DNA from: an uncultured Collinsella sp.
GTDB lineage: Bacteria > Actinomycetota > Coriobacteriia > Coriobacteriales > Coriobacteriaceae
Assembly: GCA_900541125.1 (NCBI GenBank)
Contig: UQIK01000021.1
Span: 1 to 45,073, forward strand
Length of the DNA: 45,073 nucleotides
Direction of reading: 5' to 3'
Made by a program: the position numbers and the translations under genes. The notes beneath the pieces were generated by a model that saw only the letters and a list, made by a program, of their open reading frames with translations, was not told the origin of the DNA and did not search any database. The stretch's first letter is position 1. Each line of letters begins with the position of its first letter. Positions 9,182 to 17,365 of this stretch are shown here, in pieces.

Positions 9182-9354
9182 TACGGCAACCCCTCGTTAA
9201 CAATTTGGAAACAATGCGCCCATTAGGGTAACGCGGAACGCGACGATTGCAACCCCTAGTTAGACGAGCGGTATGCCTACATCGGGGGGCATACAAATAA
9301 CGGCCGGCCACGCTTTTGCTTGCGCGGTCGACCGTTTAACGTTTTCGCAGATAA

Positions 9355-9391
9355 AACCTGCCAAAACAAACTTGTCCCTTTTTGGAAGGTT
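9355..9391 (+). repeat. CCTGTCCC-core hairpin, copy 1
   Basis: Arms AACCTGCCAAAA and TTTTTGGAAGGTT enclose a core CAAACTTGTCCC. The right arm overlaps the stop codon of the Asp23-family gene (9390-9392). The 21 bases to the left (from 9334) also match the flank of copy 3 at 14214-14270, so the repeated unit is about 57 bases. Confidence 0.85.
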
Positions 9392-9911
9392 ACTCGTGCT
9401 GGCTGGTGCGGTGCTCGTACTCCTCGGGGGTGATGACGTCCTCGATGCGCAGGTTGACGCCCGCCACCTCAAGGCCGGTCATCGCGGCAAGGCGCTCGGT
9501 GACACGTGCCTTGACATCGTCGAAGATCGCGGGCGCATAGGCGCCGTACTCGATGATGACGGAGATGTTGACGACCACGCGATTATCATCGGTGACCTCG
9601 ACCGTCACGCCCTTGGTCAGATTCTCGGCACCAAACTGCTCCTGCACAAAGTGCATGAGGTTACCCTTCATGCCCAGAACGTGCGGAACCTCGCGGGTGG
9701 CCATGGCAACGATTTTCTCAATCACGCCGTTGGAATAGGTCAGCGAGTCCTCGGACTCGTCCGCTTCCTCGTCGTCCTCGTCCGCATCGTCGGCGGGTTC
9801 GGCCTCGACGAGCGCCTCGTCCTCGAGCGTTACGTCCTCGGCCTCGGCGGCGACGGTCTCGTCGGCCTCGAGCTCGGTATCGGCTACATCGACCTTCGTA
9901 TTAAAAGCCAT
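9390..9911 (-). CDS. Asp23/Gls24 family envelope stress protein
   Basis: The product is a cytoplasmic Asp23/Gls24 (DUF322) protein, a family linked to cell-envelope homeostasis and, in Staphylococcus, held at the membrane by AmaP. The 173-residue product has a strongly acidic N-terminal 60 residues (DEDDEEADESED) followed by the Asp23 domain: YSNGVIEKIVAMATREVPHV, then VTVEVTDDNRVVVNISVIIEYG, ending LRIEDVITPEEYEH. The ATG follows TAAGGAGGAACC. It is the last gene of an amaP-DUF2273-asp23 set and its stop codon is part of hairpin copy 1. The family assignment is secure; the precise role is inferred. Confidence 0.9.
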   Translation of the reverse strand: MAFNTKVDVADTELEADETVAAEAEDVTLEDEALVEAEPADDADEDDEEADESEDSLTYSNGVIEKIVAMATREVPHVLGMKGNLMHFVQEQFGAENLTKGVTVEVTDDNRVVVNISVIIEYGAYAPAIFDDVKARVTERLAAMTGLEVAGVNLRIEDVITPEEYEHRTSQHE

Positions 9912-9955
9912 GGTTCCTCCTTATGCCTGCCGCGGATGCGACAGTCGAATACATA

Positions 9956-10333
9956 TTAGCGGCCGCTAAACAGACGGCCGAAGAAGTTGACGATCCCGTT
10001 CTCGCCGTCGCGAATTTGGCCGATCACAGCGCCGATCAGCACGAAGAATGCAATGACGAGCGTGTCCCACAGGCCCAGCGTGAGCACCAACACGGCGAGG
10101 ATAAAGCCGGCGACGGCGCCAAGCGTGGTGTTGGGATGACGCACAGCATAGCTCCAGATGGCAGCGCCCGTACCCTTGATGAGACCCATAGCCTCGTCAA
10201 AATCCGCGGCTGCCGCGTCTTGCAACTCGGTTGCCCCCGCTTTGGAATCAACAGGTTCGCTCGCCGGCGTGGCGCTCTGGTCAATCGTCAGGCGCGGCGT
10301 ACGAGCGGTCTTATCTTGATTGGTATCACTCAC
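9956..10333 (-). CDS. DUF2273-like small membrane protein
   Basis: The 125-residue product is predicted to be a small membrane protein of the type found between amaP and asp23 genes. About 70 hydrophilic residues precede a hairpin of two membrane segments (TLGAVAGFILAVLVLTLGLW and TLVIAFFVLIGAVIGQIRDG). It closes with a short FFGRLFSGR tail. The start is GTG at 10331-10333, six bases after GGAGG. It overlaps the amaP-like stop by eight bases (GTGAGTGA), which argues for coupled translation. A longer frame exists upstream but runs inside the amaP-like gene and looks like a shadow. Confidence 0.8.
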   Translation of the reverse strand: MSDTNQDKTARTPRLTIDQSATPASEPVDSKAGATELQDAAAADFDEAMGLIKGTGAAIWSYAVRHPNTTLGAVAGFILAVLVLTLGLWDTLVIAFFVLIGAVIGQIRDGENGIVNFFGRLFSGR

Positions 10334-10871
10334 CGGAAACCTCCACGGTCTGGACGGTAGTCTTGGACGGCAAAAAACGGACGCGCGTGGTCGTACCCGG
10401 CGTGCCGAGCATGGTGTCGCAAGCTTCCTCGATGCGCTGCTGCATCGCGGTAGCCAGAGATGCCACGTCCTTATCGTCAAGCGCGATAGCCTCGACCTTA
10501 AAACGGACGTGCGAATCGTCGGGGCCTTGGACGCGGGCCTCGACATGCTCGACCATCACGCGGTCGTCACACTCGGCAGCAGCCCTAGCGCACGAAGAAA
10601 GCGCCGCAAGGGTAACCTCGATATTGCGCTCCCCCGCCGGATGCACGCAGGACGGTTCGCGACGGGCGAACATCAGGCGGAAAAAGCTCAGCAGTGCGCC
10701 GAGCGCCACGACGCCGGCACACGCCGTGACGACGATGCGCGGCATGGGGTCGCGCATCAGCAGCATAAAGCGATACGTATACGGCCCCCAAAACTGGCAG
10801 ACAAGCGTACCCAGCGCCACGATGGTGGCAGCAAGATACACGATCGCTAGGGCTCGTTTGAGTACGCGCAC
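10326..10871 (-). CDS. AmaP-like alkaline shock membrane anchor protein
   Basis: The 181-residue product resembles AmaP, the membrane anchor for Asp23. Two N-terminal membrane segments (about residues 8-28 and 44-66) are followed by a cytosolic alpha/beta domain with a paralogous Asp23-like pattern (IEVTLAALSSCARAAAEC, VEHVEARVQG, then VRFKVEAIALDDKDV). The start is GTG, with GAAGGGAG upstream at normal distance. It is the first gene of the three-gene operon. A TATAAT sequence (minus sense, 10922-10927) lies 50 bases upstream, inside the tail of the yebC terminator, and is a possible -10 box without a clear -35. Confidence 0.8.
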   Translation of the reverse strand: MRVLKRALAIVYLAATIVALGTLVCQFWGPYTYRFMLLMRDPMPRIVVTACAGVVALGALLSFFRLMFARREPSCVHPAGERNIEVTLAALSSCARAAAECDDRVMVEHVEARVQGPDDSHVRFKVEAIALDDKDVASLATAMQQRIEEACDTMLGTPGTTTRVRFLPSKTTVQTVEVSGE

Positions 10872-10923
10872 GCGGCGCTCCCTTCAAATCTCGACTCTCG
10901 AAATGCAAAACGGTTCGCATCAT

Positions 10924-10968
10924 TATAAAAGAGCCGGGTCCGGTGCTCTACGCACGCGGATCCGGCTC
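10924..10968 (-). terminator. Terminator between yebC-like gene and amaP operon
   Basis: In minus-strand sense a 12-base stem (10957-10968 with 10931-10942, GAGCCGGATCCG/CGGACCCGGCTC with one mismatch) is followed by TTTTAT. It lies 70 bases after the yebC-like stop. The T tract runs directly into TATAAT, so the terminator tail and a possible amaP -10 box are fused. Confidence 0.75.
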
Positions 10969-11037
10969 ATCTATTCCACGAGGCTTGCATGCTCGCTTCA
11001 TTATGCCCAGATATGCACGGCTCAATCCGTGCTGGCG

Positions 11038-11844
11038 CTACTCCTCCTCGAGGGCAGCGATGACCTCGTCGGTCATGTCCATGGTGCTGTAGACGTCCTG
11101 GACGTCGTCGAGCTCCTCAAGACGGTCGATGAGGCGCTGAACCTTCTTGGCATCGGCGCCAGAAACCTCGGTCGGGGTGGTCGGGACCATGGTGGTCTCG
11201 GAGCCCTTGACCTGGACGCCCTGCTCCTCGAGCGCCTTGGAGACAGCCATAACGTCGTTGGCAGCAGTCCAGACGATCCACTCCTCGCCGGCGTCCTCGT
11301 AGTCCTCGCCACCGGCCTCGGCGATGGCCATCATGAACTCATCCTCGTCACCGGCAGCACCGTTGGCGATCATGGTCTCCTTCTTGGCGTTCTCGTCCAG
11401 GATCTCCTTGGCGACGACGATCTGGCCCTTGCGCTCAAACTGGAAGGCGACGGAGCCGGAGGTGCCCAGGTTGCCACCAGCGTGGGAGAAGGCGGAACGG
11501 ACATCAGCGGCGGTACGGTTGCGGTTGTCGGTCAGGCAGTCGACGTAGACGGCGACACCGGCGGGACCGTAGCCCTCGTACACGATGTTCTCGTAGACGG
11601 CGGCATCGGCACCCGAACCAAAAGCCTTGTCGATAGCGGACTTGATCTTGTCCTTAGGCATGGACTGAGCCTTGGCCTTGGCAACGGCAGCGGCGAGGCT
11701 GGCGTTGTTCTCGGGCAGCGGGTCACCGCCGAGACGGGCAGCAACGGTGATGTTGCGGCTCAGCTTGGAGAAGAGGGCGGAACGCTTGGCGTCCTGCGCG
11801 CCCTTACGATGCTTGGTTGTGGCCCACTTAGAGTGTCCGGACAT
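11038..11844 (-). CDS. YebC/PmpR family regulatory protein
   Basis: This is a YebC/TACO1 family protein, variously reported as a DNA-binding regulator or a factor helping ribosomes through proline-rich stretches. The 268 residues begin with the near-universal MSGHSKWATTKHRKGAQD and continue through the LPENNASLAAAVAKAKAQSMPK segment. The domain II motif GYGPAGVAVYVDCLTDNRNR and the end DVQDVYST are typical. ATG start, with AGGAGACAC in the leader. It is a single gene with its own terminator. The family assignment is certain, the exact activity is not. Confidence 0.95.
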   Translation of the reverse strand: MSGHSKWATTKHRKGAQDAKRSALFSKLSRNITVAARLGGDPLPENNASLAAAVAKAKAQSMPKDKIKSAIDKAFGSGADAAVYENIVYEGYGPAGVAVYVDCLTDNRNRTAADVRSAFSHAGGNLGTSGSVAFQFERKGQIVVAKEILDENAKKETMIANGAAGDEDEFMMAIAEAGGEDYEDAGEEWIVWTAANDVMAVSKALEEQGVQVKGSETTMVPTTPTEVSGADAKKVQRLIDRLEELDDVQDVYSTMDMTDEVIAALEEE

Positions 11845-11975
11845 ACGTGTCTCCTATCGGTTTCGACCTAAAGCCCAGCGCAGATGCTCGGGCAATATAA
11901 ACAAACGTCGTTATGATATACCTACTGGCCTGCGAGATAAACCCCAAAATGAAGGCGTCGTGATGATGCCACCCT

Positions 11976-12008
11976 TTGGTGCAAAGTATCCTGACCCCAA
12001 TGCACCAA
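11976..12008 (+). repeat. CCTGTCCC-core hairpin, copy 2 (divergent core)
   Basis: Arms TTGGTGCA (11976-11983) and TGCACCAA (12001-12008) are perfect and enclose AAGTATCCTGACCCCAA. The core CCTGACCCC is one base from the family core. It abuts the stop codon of the DUF6020 gene (12010-12012). The rest of the 165-base gap before the YebC gene holds no gene that I can support. Confidence 0.65.
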
Positions 12009-12009
12009 G

Positions 12010-14193
12010 TTAGGACCAGAGGAAGTCGCTTCGGGTGACGGTGGCGCCGATGGCAAAGGGCATGCAGGCGATAACCGGATACAGGTAGCGCATGTAGGTT
12101 GAGCCGTTGCACGGGCCAATCAGGCACACGGCAAGCACGCCCAACAGCGGCACCCAGATCGCCAGCGCACGCCATGAATGACGACGCAGCAGGTAGACCA
12201 CCACGGCGATCATGATCCACACATAGGTGGCCGAGCTCATGGTGAGCGAAATAAACGGGATGCGTTGTACTGCCACACGGTACAGATTGATCAGGTGGTC
12301 GCACCAGCGCACCACGTTGCTGTCAACCGGATGGAAGTCGAAGTATTTGAGGTTGTCGGGGCGCGCCATGATCTCGGCACTACGCGCCGTGCTGTAGACC
12401 CAGGCATCGCGCGCGCTCGGATAAAAATAACCATAGTAGTTATTGATAAGCGCCGAAATATAGCACTCGGGATCCTTCTTAAACATCTGAGCCCATACCT
12501 CAAAATAGGCATCGATGTCCTCCTGCGAGGCGTACTCGTTAAAGCAGTTCTTGACGGCATCGGACTTGTCGGGGTTGTAGCGGCGGCCCAGGTTCTCGTA
12601 CTTGAGTACGCGATCGATCACGGCACGCTCTTCGTCGGTCACCGAACCGTCGCAAGGAGCCTCCACGATGGTGCCGTCCTCCTTAACCGTGGGGTTGACG
12701 CCCGAGTTGAGGCCGTCGTGCTTTTGGACGAAACGAGCCGTCTGCTGGAACGGAATCGAGAGGATTTCGCGCTTGGAACCAGGCGTGATATCGTGCGCCG
12801 GCATAAAGACCTTGGTGAAGTACATATTAGAGGCAAGGCAGAGCGCGAGCACCGCGAGAACGCCAACCCAGCGGAAACGCGGGATGGCGCCTGAAGGCGC
12901 AGCACCAGTCTGCTTGGCTGCACGACGAGCCACATGCACGTCCCATACACAAAACGCCGCCGCGATTACGCATGCCGCCAGGGGAAACACCAGGCCGCCG
13001 TTGCGCAGGAACGTGGAACCCATGGCGCCCAGAGCGAGCAGCAGCCAGTCGTGGCGCGCAAAGAGCACGGGGGCTTTCTCGCCCGCTCGCTCGACATTGG
13101 CATCACGACGGGGCAAGCCACATGCCACGAGCTTGACGGTCTGTACCAGCAGCACCAAAAACGCGTCGGCAAAGAGCACGTCTTTGGTGAGCAACGCCGC
13201 GTAGTTAGAGAACATCGGCATAAACGCAAAGAACAGCAGGATCGCACCGCGAACCGGCAGGCTCACGCCCAGTTTGCGCAGCGACGAAATGGAATAGGCC
13301 ATGCAGGCGGCCGTGATGACAAATTGAGCGCAGGTGTAGATGGCAAGACCCGCGTTAGCGCTGTTGAACAGCGAAAGCCCCAGCTGAACGCACGAGCCGA
13401 TAATGGCCGTGTGCACTACGGGATGATGCCCGTTGAGCAGCACGTTGGGGTTGAGTAGGCGCAGGTAGTCGCTCGTGCCGTTGGGATAGTTGAACCACTG
13501 GCGAATCTGCGCGCCCGTATCTCCCATAAAAAGGCCGGGCAGCGAAGCGATGAGCGTGGGCGTCCAGGCGATCATAAGCACCAGGAAGGGCCCGGCAAAG
13601 GGATGGACCGAGAGCACAGCGTGAGTCACACGCCATACGCGGCCAAAGTGCGCTTCGGAAAACGGGATGCGCCGAGAGCTCAGCCAATCTAGACACTCAA
13701 AGGCAAGGTAGAAGGCAACGATCGCCAGGAGCATCCAGCCCGCGCCGCCAATCCAGGCGCAGATGATGCGAGCTTTGTCGCCAAGGACAATCTCGGCCGA
13801 GTCGGTGAGGTCGTAGCTGCGGCCGAACACCATGCAGATGGCGAAGAACAGCGACGGCAGAATGATCGATGGACGCCAGGTGTCGCCACGGCCAAAGAAC
13901 ACGTAGCGAAACGGCAAGGTGAGCAGGCAGGCAAGTGCAAGCAGCATGACCGCGTCGGTATGGCCGGCAAACGAAAGGAGCACCTCGTAGCACACGTACA
14001 GCATGCCCGAGGCTTTGGGGTCAATCGCCAAGACTGCGTTGCTCGACACCGGGGCAGGATCGATGGAAAACGCCGTGGTCGCCAACAGCGCGAGCAAAAA
14101 TGCGATGAGCGTCTGCTTGGCGGGGTAGCGCTTAAACCAGACGATGCGGGCAGCGTCGCGCGCAGCCGTTGTGGAGAGGTCGGAATCCTTCAC
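12010..14193 (-). CDS. DUF6020-type multi-span membrane protein
   Basis: The 727-residue product is a large integral membrane protein resembling DUF6020 proteins and GT-C glycosyltransferases. I count about eleven to thirteen hydrophobic segments. An early acidic loop region (MGDTGAQIRQWFNYPNGTSD, then LNGHHPVVHTAIIG) looks like the GT-C catalytic and lipid-phosphate-binding loop. A roughly 170-residue non-membrane domain (about 470-640) contains the conserved-looking HDITPGSKREILSIPFQQTAR. The C-terminus returns to membrane segments. If the analogy holds, it would transfer sugar from a polyprenyl carrier to an extracytoplasmic acceptor, but that is inference. It is flanked by hairpin copies 2 and 3. 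Confidence 0.75.
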   Translation of the reverse strand: MKDSDLSTTAARDAARIVWFKRYPAKQTLIAFLLALLATTAFSIDPAPVSSNAVLAIDPKASGMLYVCYEVLLSFAGHTDAVMLLALACLLTLPFRYVFFGRGDTWRPSIILPSLFFAICMVFGRSYDLTDSAEIVLGDKARIICAWIGGAGWMLLAIVAFYLAFECLDWLSSRRIPFSEAHFGRVWRVTHAVLSVHPFAGPFLVLMIAWTPTLIASLPGLFMGDTGAQIRQWFNYPNGTSDYLRLLNPNVLLNGHHPVVHTAIIGSCVQLGLSLFNSANAGLAIYTCAQFVITAACMAYSISSLRKLGVSLPVRGAILLFFAFMPMFSNYAALLTKDVLFADAFLVLLVQTVKLVACGLPRRDANVERAGEKAPVLFARHDWLLLALGAMGSTFLRNGGLVFPLAACVIAAAFCVWDVHVARRAAKQTGAAPSGAIPRFRWVGVLAVLALCLASNMYFTKVFMPAHDITPGSKREILSIPFQQTARFVQKHDGLNSGVNPTVKEDGTIVEAPCDGSVTDEERAVIDRVLKYENLGRRYNPDKSDAVKNCFNEYASQEDIDAYFEVWAQMFKKDPECYISALINNYYGYFYPSARDAWVYSTARSAEIMARPDNLKYFDFHPVDSNVVRWCDHLINLYRVAVQRIPFISLTMSSATYVWIMIAVVVYLLRRHSWRALAIWVPLLGVLAVCLIGPCNGSTYMRYLYPVIACMPFAIGATVTRSDFLWS

Positions 14194-14213
14194 AGTCCGA
14201 AAGCCTTTCTAGA

Positions 14214-14250
14214 AACCTGCCAAAAAGGGACAGGTTTATTTTGGCAGGTT
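14214..14250 (-). repeat. CCTGTCCC-core hairpin, copy 3
   Basis: In minus sense, arms AACCTGCCAAAA and TTTTTGGCAGGTT enclose TAAACCTGTCCC. The stem is perfect over 12 bases. Together with its flank to 14270 it is nearly identical to copy 1 at 9334-9391. It sits 20 bases upstream of the DUF6020 start, in the gap shared with the lgt 3' end. Confidence 0.88.
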
Positions 14251-14292
14251 TTATCTGGGGAAACGTTACGGTTCTGTCATCGTTGCCCAGCG

Positions 14293-14329
14293 AACCACCA
14301 CAAAGGTGCCTGTTCACTTTTTGGTGGTT
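14293..14329 (+). repeat. CCTGTCCC-core hairpin, copy 4
   Basis: Arms AACCACCA (14293-14300) and TGGTGGTT (14322-14329) are perfect. The loop is CAAAGGTGCCTGTTCAC followed by TTTT, close to the family core. The right arm contains most of the lgt stop codon (14328-14330). Confidence 0.75.
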
Positions 14330-15149
14330 AAGCGTCGAGGTAGATGCGCTGGGGTTGGTTGCGGCGATGAGCAAAGATGATGAGCGCCAGGCCCGCAATC
14401 ACGAGCGGCAGGCTCAGCAGCTGACCCATGGTGATGACGCCGCCCAGCAGATAGCCCAGCTGCGCATCGGGCACACGCACAAACTCAATCAAAAAGCGAA
14501 CGATGCCGTAACCCATCACAAAGACGCCCATAAACGTGCCTTGGGGCAGTAGCGGCTTTTTGCGGCTGAGCACCTGCAGAATGCAAAAGAGCACAATACC
14601 CTCGAGGAATGCCTCGTAGAGCTGGGAGGGATGGCGCGGCATATCGCCCGCGGTGCCGCCAAAGATCACGCCCCAGGGCAGATCGGTCGGCTTGCCCCAC
14701 AGCTCGCCGTTGACAAAGTTGGCGCAGCGTCCCAGACATAAGGCCAGCGGAGCACCGATAACGGCAAGGTCGGCGATGGTCCAGGCGTCGAGCTTGTACA
14801 TGCGGCACACGAGCACGCCGCCGATGATGCCGCCCACCAGGCCGCCATGGAAGCTCATGCCGCCTTCATTGGTAGCAAAGATCTCGAGCGGATGCGCCCA
14901 GTAGTAGCCGTCGCCGTAAAAGATGACGTAGAACAGGCGGGCGCCAATGATAAGGCCAAAGACCACGCCGACCACGACACTCGTCAGGTCGTCGACCGTA
15001 ATGTCAAAACCCCAACGGCGCTGCGTGCGGTACATGACGACCGCCGTGAGCAGAGCTCCGACCACATAGGCCAAGCCGTACCAGTAGATGGTGATGGGCC
15101 CCGCCGAGATAGCGACGGGATCAAGCATATGGTAGAGGTCGTTGAGCAT
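14328..15149 (-). CDS. lgt: Prolipoprotein diacylglyceryl transferase
   Basis: Lgt transfers diacylglycerol from phosphatidylglycerol to the lipobox cysteine of prolipoproteins in the membrane, the first step of lipoprotein maturation. The 273-residue, seven-span product has the essential HGG motif (MSFHGGLVGG, H101) and the Lgt signature GRCANFVNGELWG (R141, N144, N147, E149). Later it has RHPSQLYEA and an RFLIEFVR segment. I chose ATG 15147-15149, preceded by GGGGGA; the longer frame to 15209 has no site and reads through a terminator. A substrate in this window is the ABC lipoprotein at 41600. The stop codon lies in hairpin copy 4. Confidence 0.97.
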   Translation of the reverse strand: MLNDLYHMLDPVAISAGPITIYWYGLAYVVGALLTAVVMYRTQRRWGFDITVDDLTSVVVGVVFGLIIGARLFYVIFYGDGYYWAHPLEIFATNEGGMSFHGGLVGGIIGGVLVCRMYKLDAWTIADLAVIGAPLALCLGRCANFVNGELWGKPTDLPWGVIFGGTAGDMPRHPSQLYEAFLEGIVLFCILQVLSRKKPLLPQGTFMGVFVMGYGIVRFLIEFVRVPDAQLGYLLGGVITMGQLLSLPLVIAGLALIIFAHRRNQPQRIYLDA

Positions 15150-15172
15150 ATCGGTCCCCCTGCTCCCTACAT

Positions 15173-15209
15173 ACAAATGCGGCCGCGGGCCTTGCGCTCG
15201 CAGCCGCAT
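15173..15209 (-). terminator. Terminator of the Nfu-type gene
   Basis: In minus sense a stem ATGCGGC/GCCGCAT (15203-15209 with 15177-15183), extended by further GC pairs, is followed by TTTGTATGT. It lies between the Nfu-type stop and the lgt start. Confidence 0.6.
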
Positions 15210-15258
15210 ATTCGGGCGTGACGTCTATGCGGAGCATATCGCCCGCAGCTTTCACTTC

Positions 15259-15537
15259 TTAGAACGGCGCATACTCGTCGTACAGGTCATCGGTCTCGCC
15301 GGAGGCATTGACCTGCTCGACACGCGTAACGCCGGGCACGTGCTCCTTGAGGATACGCTCGATGCCCATGGAAAGCGTCAGGGCGCTCATGGGACAACCG
15401 GCACAGGCGCCCTGCAGCTCCAGCTTGACGACGCCCTCGTCATCAACGCCTATATACTCCATGTCGCCGCCGTCGGCCTGTAGGTTGGGGCGAATCTCTT
15501 CAAGAACCTTCTTAAGCAGCTCTTCGTTAACAGCCAC
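15259..15537 (-). CDS. NifU C-terminal domain (Nfu-type) Fe-S scaffold
   Basis: The 92-residue product is a stand-alone NifU C-terminal domain, a scaffold or carrier delivering [4Fe-4S] clusters to apoproteins in the cytosol. It has the typical start LLKKVLEEIRPNLQADGGD and the cluster-binding CxxC (C45-A-G-C48-P) followed by MSALTLSMGIERILKEHVPGV. The start codon is GTG with AAGGAG six bases upstream. It has its own downstream terminator. Possible clients in the window are the Fe-S activase modules at 26928-31709, which is inference only. Confidence 0.93.
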   Translation of the reverse strand: MAVNEELLKKVLEEIRPNLQADGGDMEYIGVDDEGVVKLELQGACAGCPMSALTLSMGIERILKEHVPGVTRVEQVNASGETDDLYDEYAPF

Positions 15538-15559
15538 AGGGGCTCCTTTCTCACAATAA

Positions 15560-15575
15560 CGCGGGCGCGCCCGCG
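15560..15575. repeat. Perfect 16-base GC palindrome
   Basis: The sequence CGCGGGCGCGCCCGCG reads identically on both strands and lies 23 bases upstream of the Nfu-type start. It could be an operator or simply a hairpin; in minus sense it is followed by TTATTG. The remaining 135 bases up to the dCMP deaminase stop hold nothing else I can support. Confidence 0.5.
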
Positions 15576-15712
15576 GACAGAGCTATGTTACTACAGCCGT
15601 GTACCCGCTCACGAGCCGTCCATGCGCGCGGACACGACTTTCACGAGCAGTCAATTTGGGACGGGGCTTTTTAGCTGCTTTTGTCGGCGCCCGGCGCTAG
15701 TACACGCCGCCG

Positions 15713-16237
15713 CTACTGCTGAGCCCGCCCCTCGGTGCCGATGTGAACATCGACGATAACCTGGCGGTAGCTGATGCCACAGGAGTCGAGGATGCGGCGG
15801 CTGATGCGTCCGTCATCGGTGTCGGCGTACTTGTTGTCCAGGTAGACGACCTCGCCCACGCCCACCTGAGCCAAAATCTTGGCGCAGTCGTGGCACGGGA
15901 ACAGCGTGACGTAGACCGTGGAACCCTCGAGGTCCTTGAGCGAGCCACGGTAGTTGAGCACGGCGTTGGCCTCGGCATGGACCACGTAGTTGTGCTTGTC
16001 CTGCAGCGGGTCGTCGCTCGTACCCCACGGAAAAAAGTCGTCGTTGAGCGCCGAGGGTGTACCGTTGTAGCCCACCGAAAGGATGCGGTGGTTGGTGTTG
16101 GCGATGCACGCACCCACCTGCGTGTTGGGGTCCTTGCTGCGGCGCTGCGCGGCGATGGCCACGCTCATAAAGAACTCGTCCCAGCTAATGACGTCCAGGC
16201 GCTTGCCTGACGAAGTTTGATGAAGATCGTCCGACAT
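15713..16237 (-). CDS. dCMP/cytidine deaminase family protein (ComEB-like)
   Basis: This is a zinc-dependent deaminase of the deoxycytidylate deaminase family, converting dCMP to dUMP for thymidylate synthesis. The 174-residue product shows the zinc motif H87-A-E89 followed by ANAVLNY, and PC115xxC118. It also has the family segment RSKDPNTQVGACIAN and GYNGTP. I chose ATG 16235-16237, which follows GGAGGTGTCTGCC; the ORF upstream to 16273 has no better site. ComEB-like proteins have the same fold, and deaminase activity is the likely role in a non-competent species. Confidence 0.93.
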   Translation of the reverse strand: MSDDLHQTSSGKRLDVISWDEFFMSVAIAAQRRSKDPNTQVGACIANTNHRILSVGYNGTPSALNDDFFPWGTSDDPLQDKHNYVVHAEANAVLNYRGSLKDLEGSTVYVTLFPCHDCAKILAQVGVGEVVYLDNKYADTDDGRISRRILDSCGISYRQVIVDVHIGTEGRAQQ

Positions 16238-16321
16238 GGCAGACACCTCCGTAATCGCAATAGTTTGACCCATTGTAGCAGGTGAAAGGTGGGGGCGTTT
16301 GTCCCACCGGCGCCCTCACTT

Positions 16322-17173
16322 TTACACGCGGCGGGGCTTTTGATTGATGCGGTAGAGCTCGGCGAGGCCCCGCAACGTCAGCGCGTCGTCGACCGTCAGG
16401 CTATGGCCGACCAGCAACGCGAGCGCCTCGGCATCGTCGCCGGTAATGACGATGGGCACGTCGCCCTCCCCCGCGGCCTTGGTCGCGCGCATCTCGGCGA
16501 GCACCATATCGAGCATGCCGTCGATGCGGGCCACCTCGCCCAGAACCACGCCCGAGCGCATGGCCTCACGCGTGTTGCGGCCAATCACATGCGTGGGCGC
16601 CGAAGGCTCGACCTGAGGCAAACGCGCCGCAGCGGCCGAAAGCGACCGGGCACCGAGCGCCAGACCCGGCGCGATGACGCCGCCCACAAAGGTTCCGTAC
16701 GCGTCGATGACCTCAATATTGGTCGTCGTACCCAGGTCGATCACGATGCAGGGAGAGCCGTAGACGGCGCGTGCCGCCACAGCGTCGGCGATGCGGTCGG
16801 GGCCGATCTCGGCCGGATCGTCGTAGTGTACGGGCATGCCGGTCTTGAGGCCCGGCCCCACGGTGAGCACGCGTCCTGTGCAGGTGCGGGAAAGCGCCGC
16901 CTTCCACGGGCGCTCGAGCGCCGGCACCACGCAACTCAGCACTGCAGCTGCGGGAACGAGCGCACCCGGCATGCCCGCATCGGCCGCCAGCGCGGCCATG
17001 ACTTGAGCGAGACGCATACGCGCTTCGTCGGCCGTAATGCTCGATGGCGTCGTGATCTCGCACGTCGCAAGCGGGCATTCCTGCGCCGCGGCCGAATCCT
17101 CGGCAAACAGACCAAAGCGAATGAACGTGTTACCCACGTCGACCGTCAATATATATGCGCACCCATTAAGCAT
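16322..17173 (-). CDS. coaX: Type III pantothenate kinase
   Basis: CoaX phosphorylates pantothenate, the first step of coenzyme A synthesis. The 283-residue product has an ASKHA-type fold: the phosphate-1 motif LTVDVGNTFIRFGLF near the N-terminus, GPDRIADAVAA, then the phosphate-2 motif IDLGTTTNIEVID. It continues with GGVIAPGLALGARSLSAAAARLP, which is diagnostic of this family. The ATG at 17171-17173 follows AAGGAG. Where many CoaX proteins have GTATT in the second motif this one has GTTTN. It is divergent from the OPT gene. CoA supply links it loosely to the CoA-ester genes at 25.5-31.7 kb. Confidence 0.93.
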   Translation of the reverse strand: MLNGCAYILTVDVGNTFIRFGLFAEDSAAAQECPLATCEITTPSSITADEARMRLAQVMAALAADAGMPGALVPAAAVLSCVVPALERPWKAALSRTCTGRVLTVGPGLKTGMPVHYDDPAEIGPDRIADAVAARAVYGSPCIVIDLGTTTNIEVIDAYGTFVGGVIAPGLALGARSLSAAAARLPQVEPSAPTHVIGRNTREAMRSGVVLGEVARIDGMLDMVLAEMRATKAAGEGDVPIVITGDDAEALALLVGHSLTVDDALTLRGLAELYRINQKPRRV

Positions 17174-17221
17174 CGTCGGCGCTCCTTTCGTCTGCCCAGC
17201 AGTATATCGCCTACCTAAACC

Positions 17222-17239
17222 AGTCATCCCAAAATGACT
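17222..17239. promoter_or_regulatory. Candidate operator in the coaX/OPT divergent gap
   Basis: A perfect inverted repeat AGTCAT-N6-ATGACT lies between the two divergent genes. A TATACT block at 17250-17255 could be a plus-strand -10 box for the OPT gene, but I see no good -35. No regulator gene is adjacent. Confidence 0.35.
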
Positions 17240-17365
17240 AGCTTACGGCTATACTGGTGCGCGGTCGCGCGCGAGCTCACGCGGCGGCCCTTGGTAACCC
17301 GACTTCCCGCGCCGTATCCGTAGCGGCGCTCCCGGGGGAAGCGGATATACGCAAAGGAGTTTTAT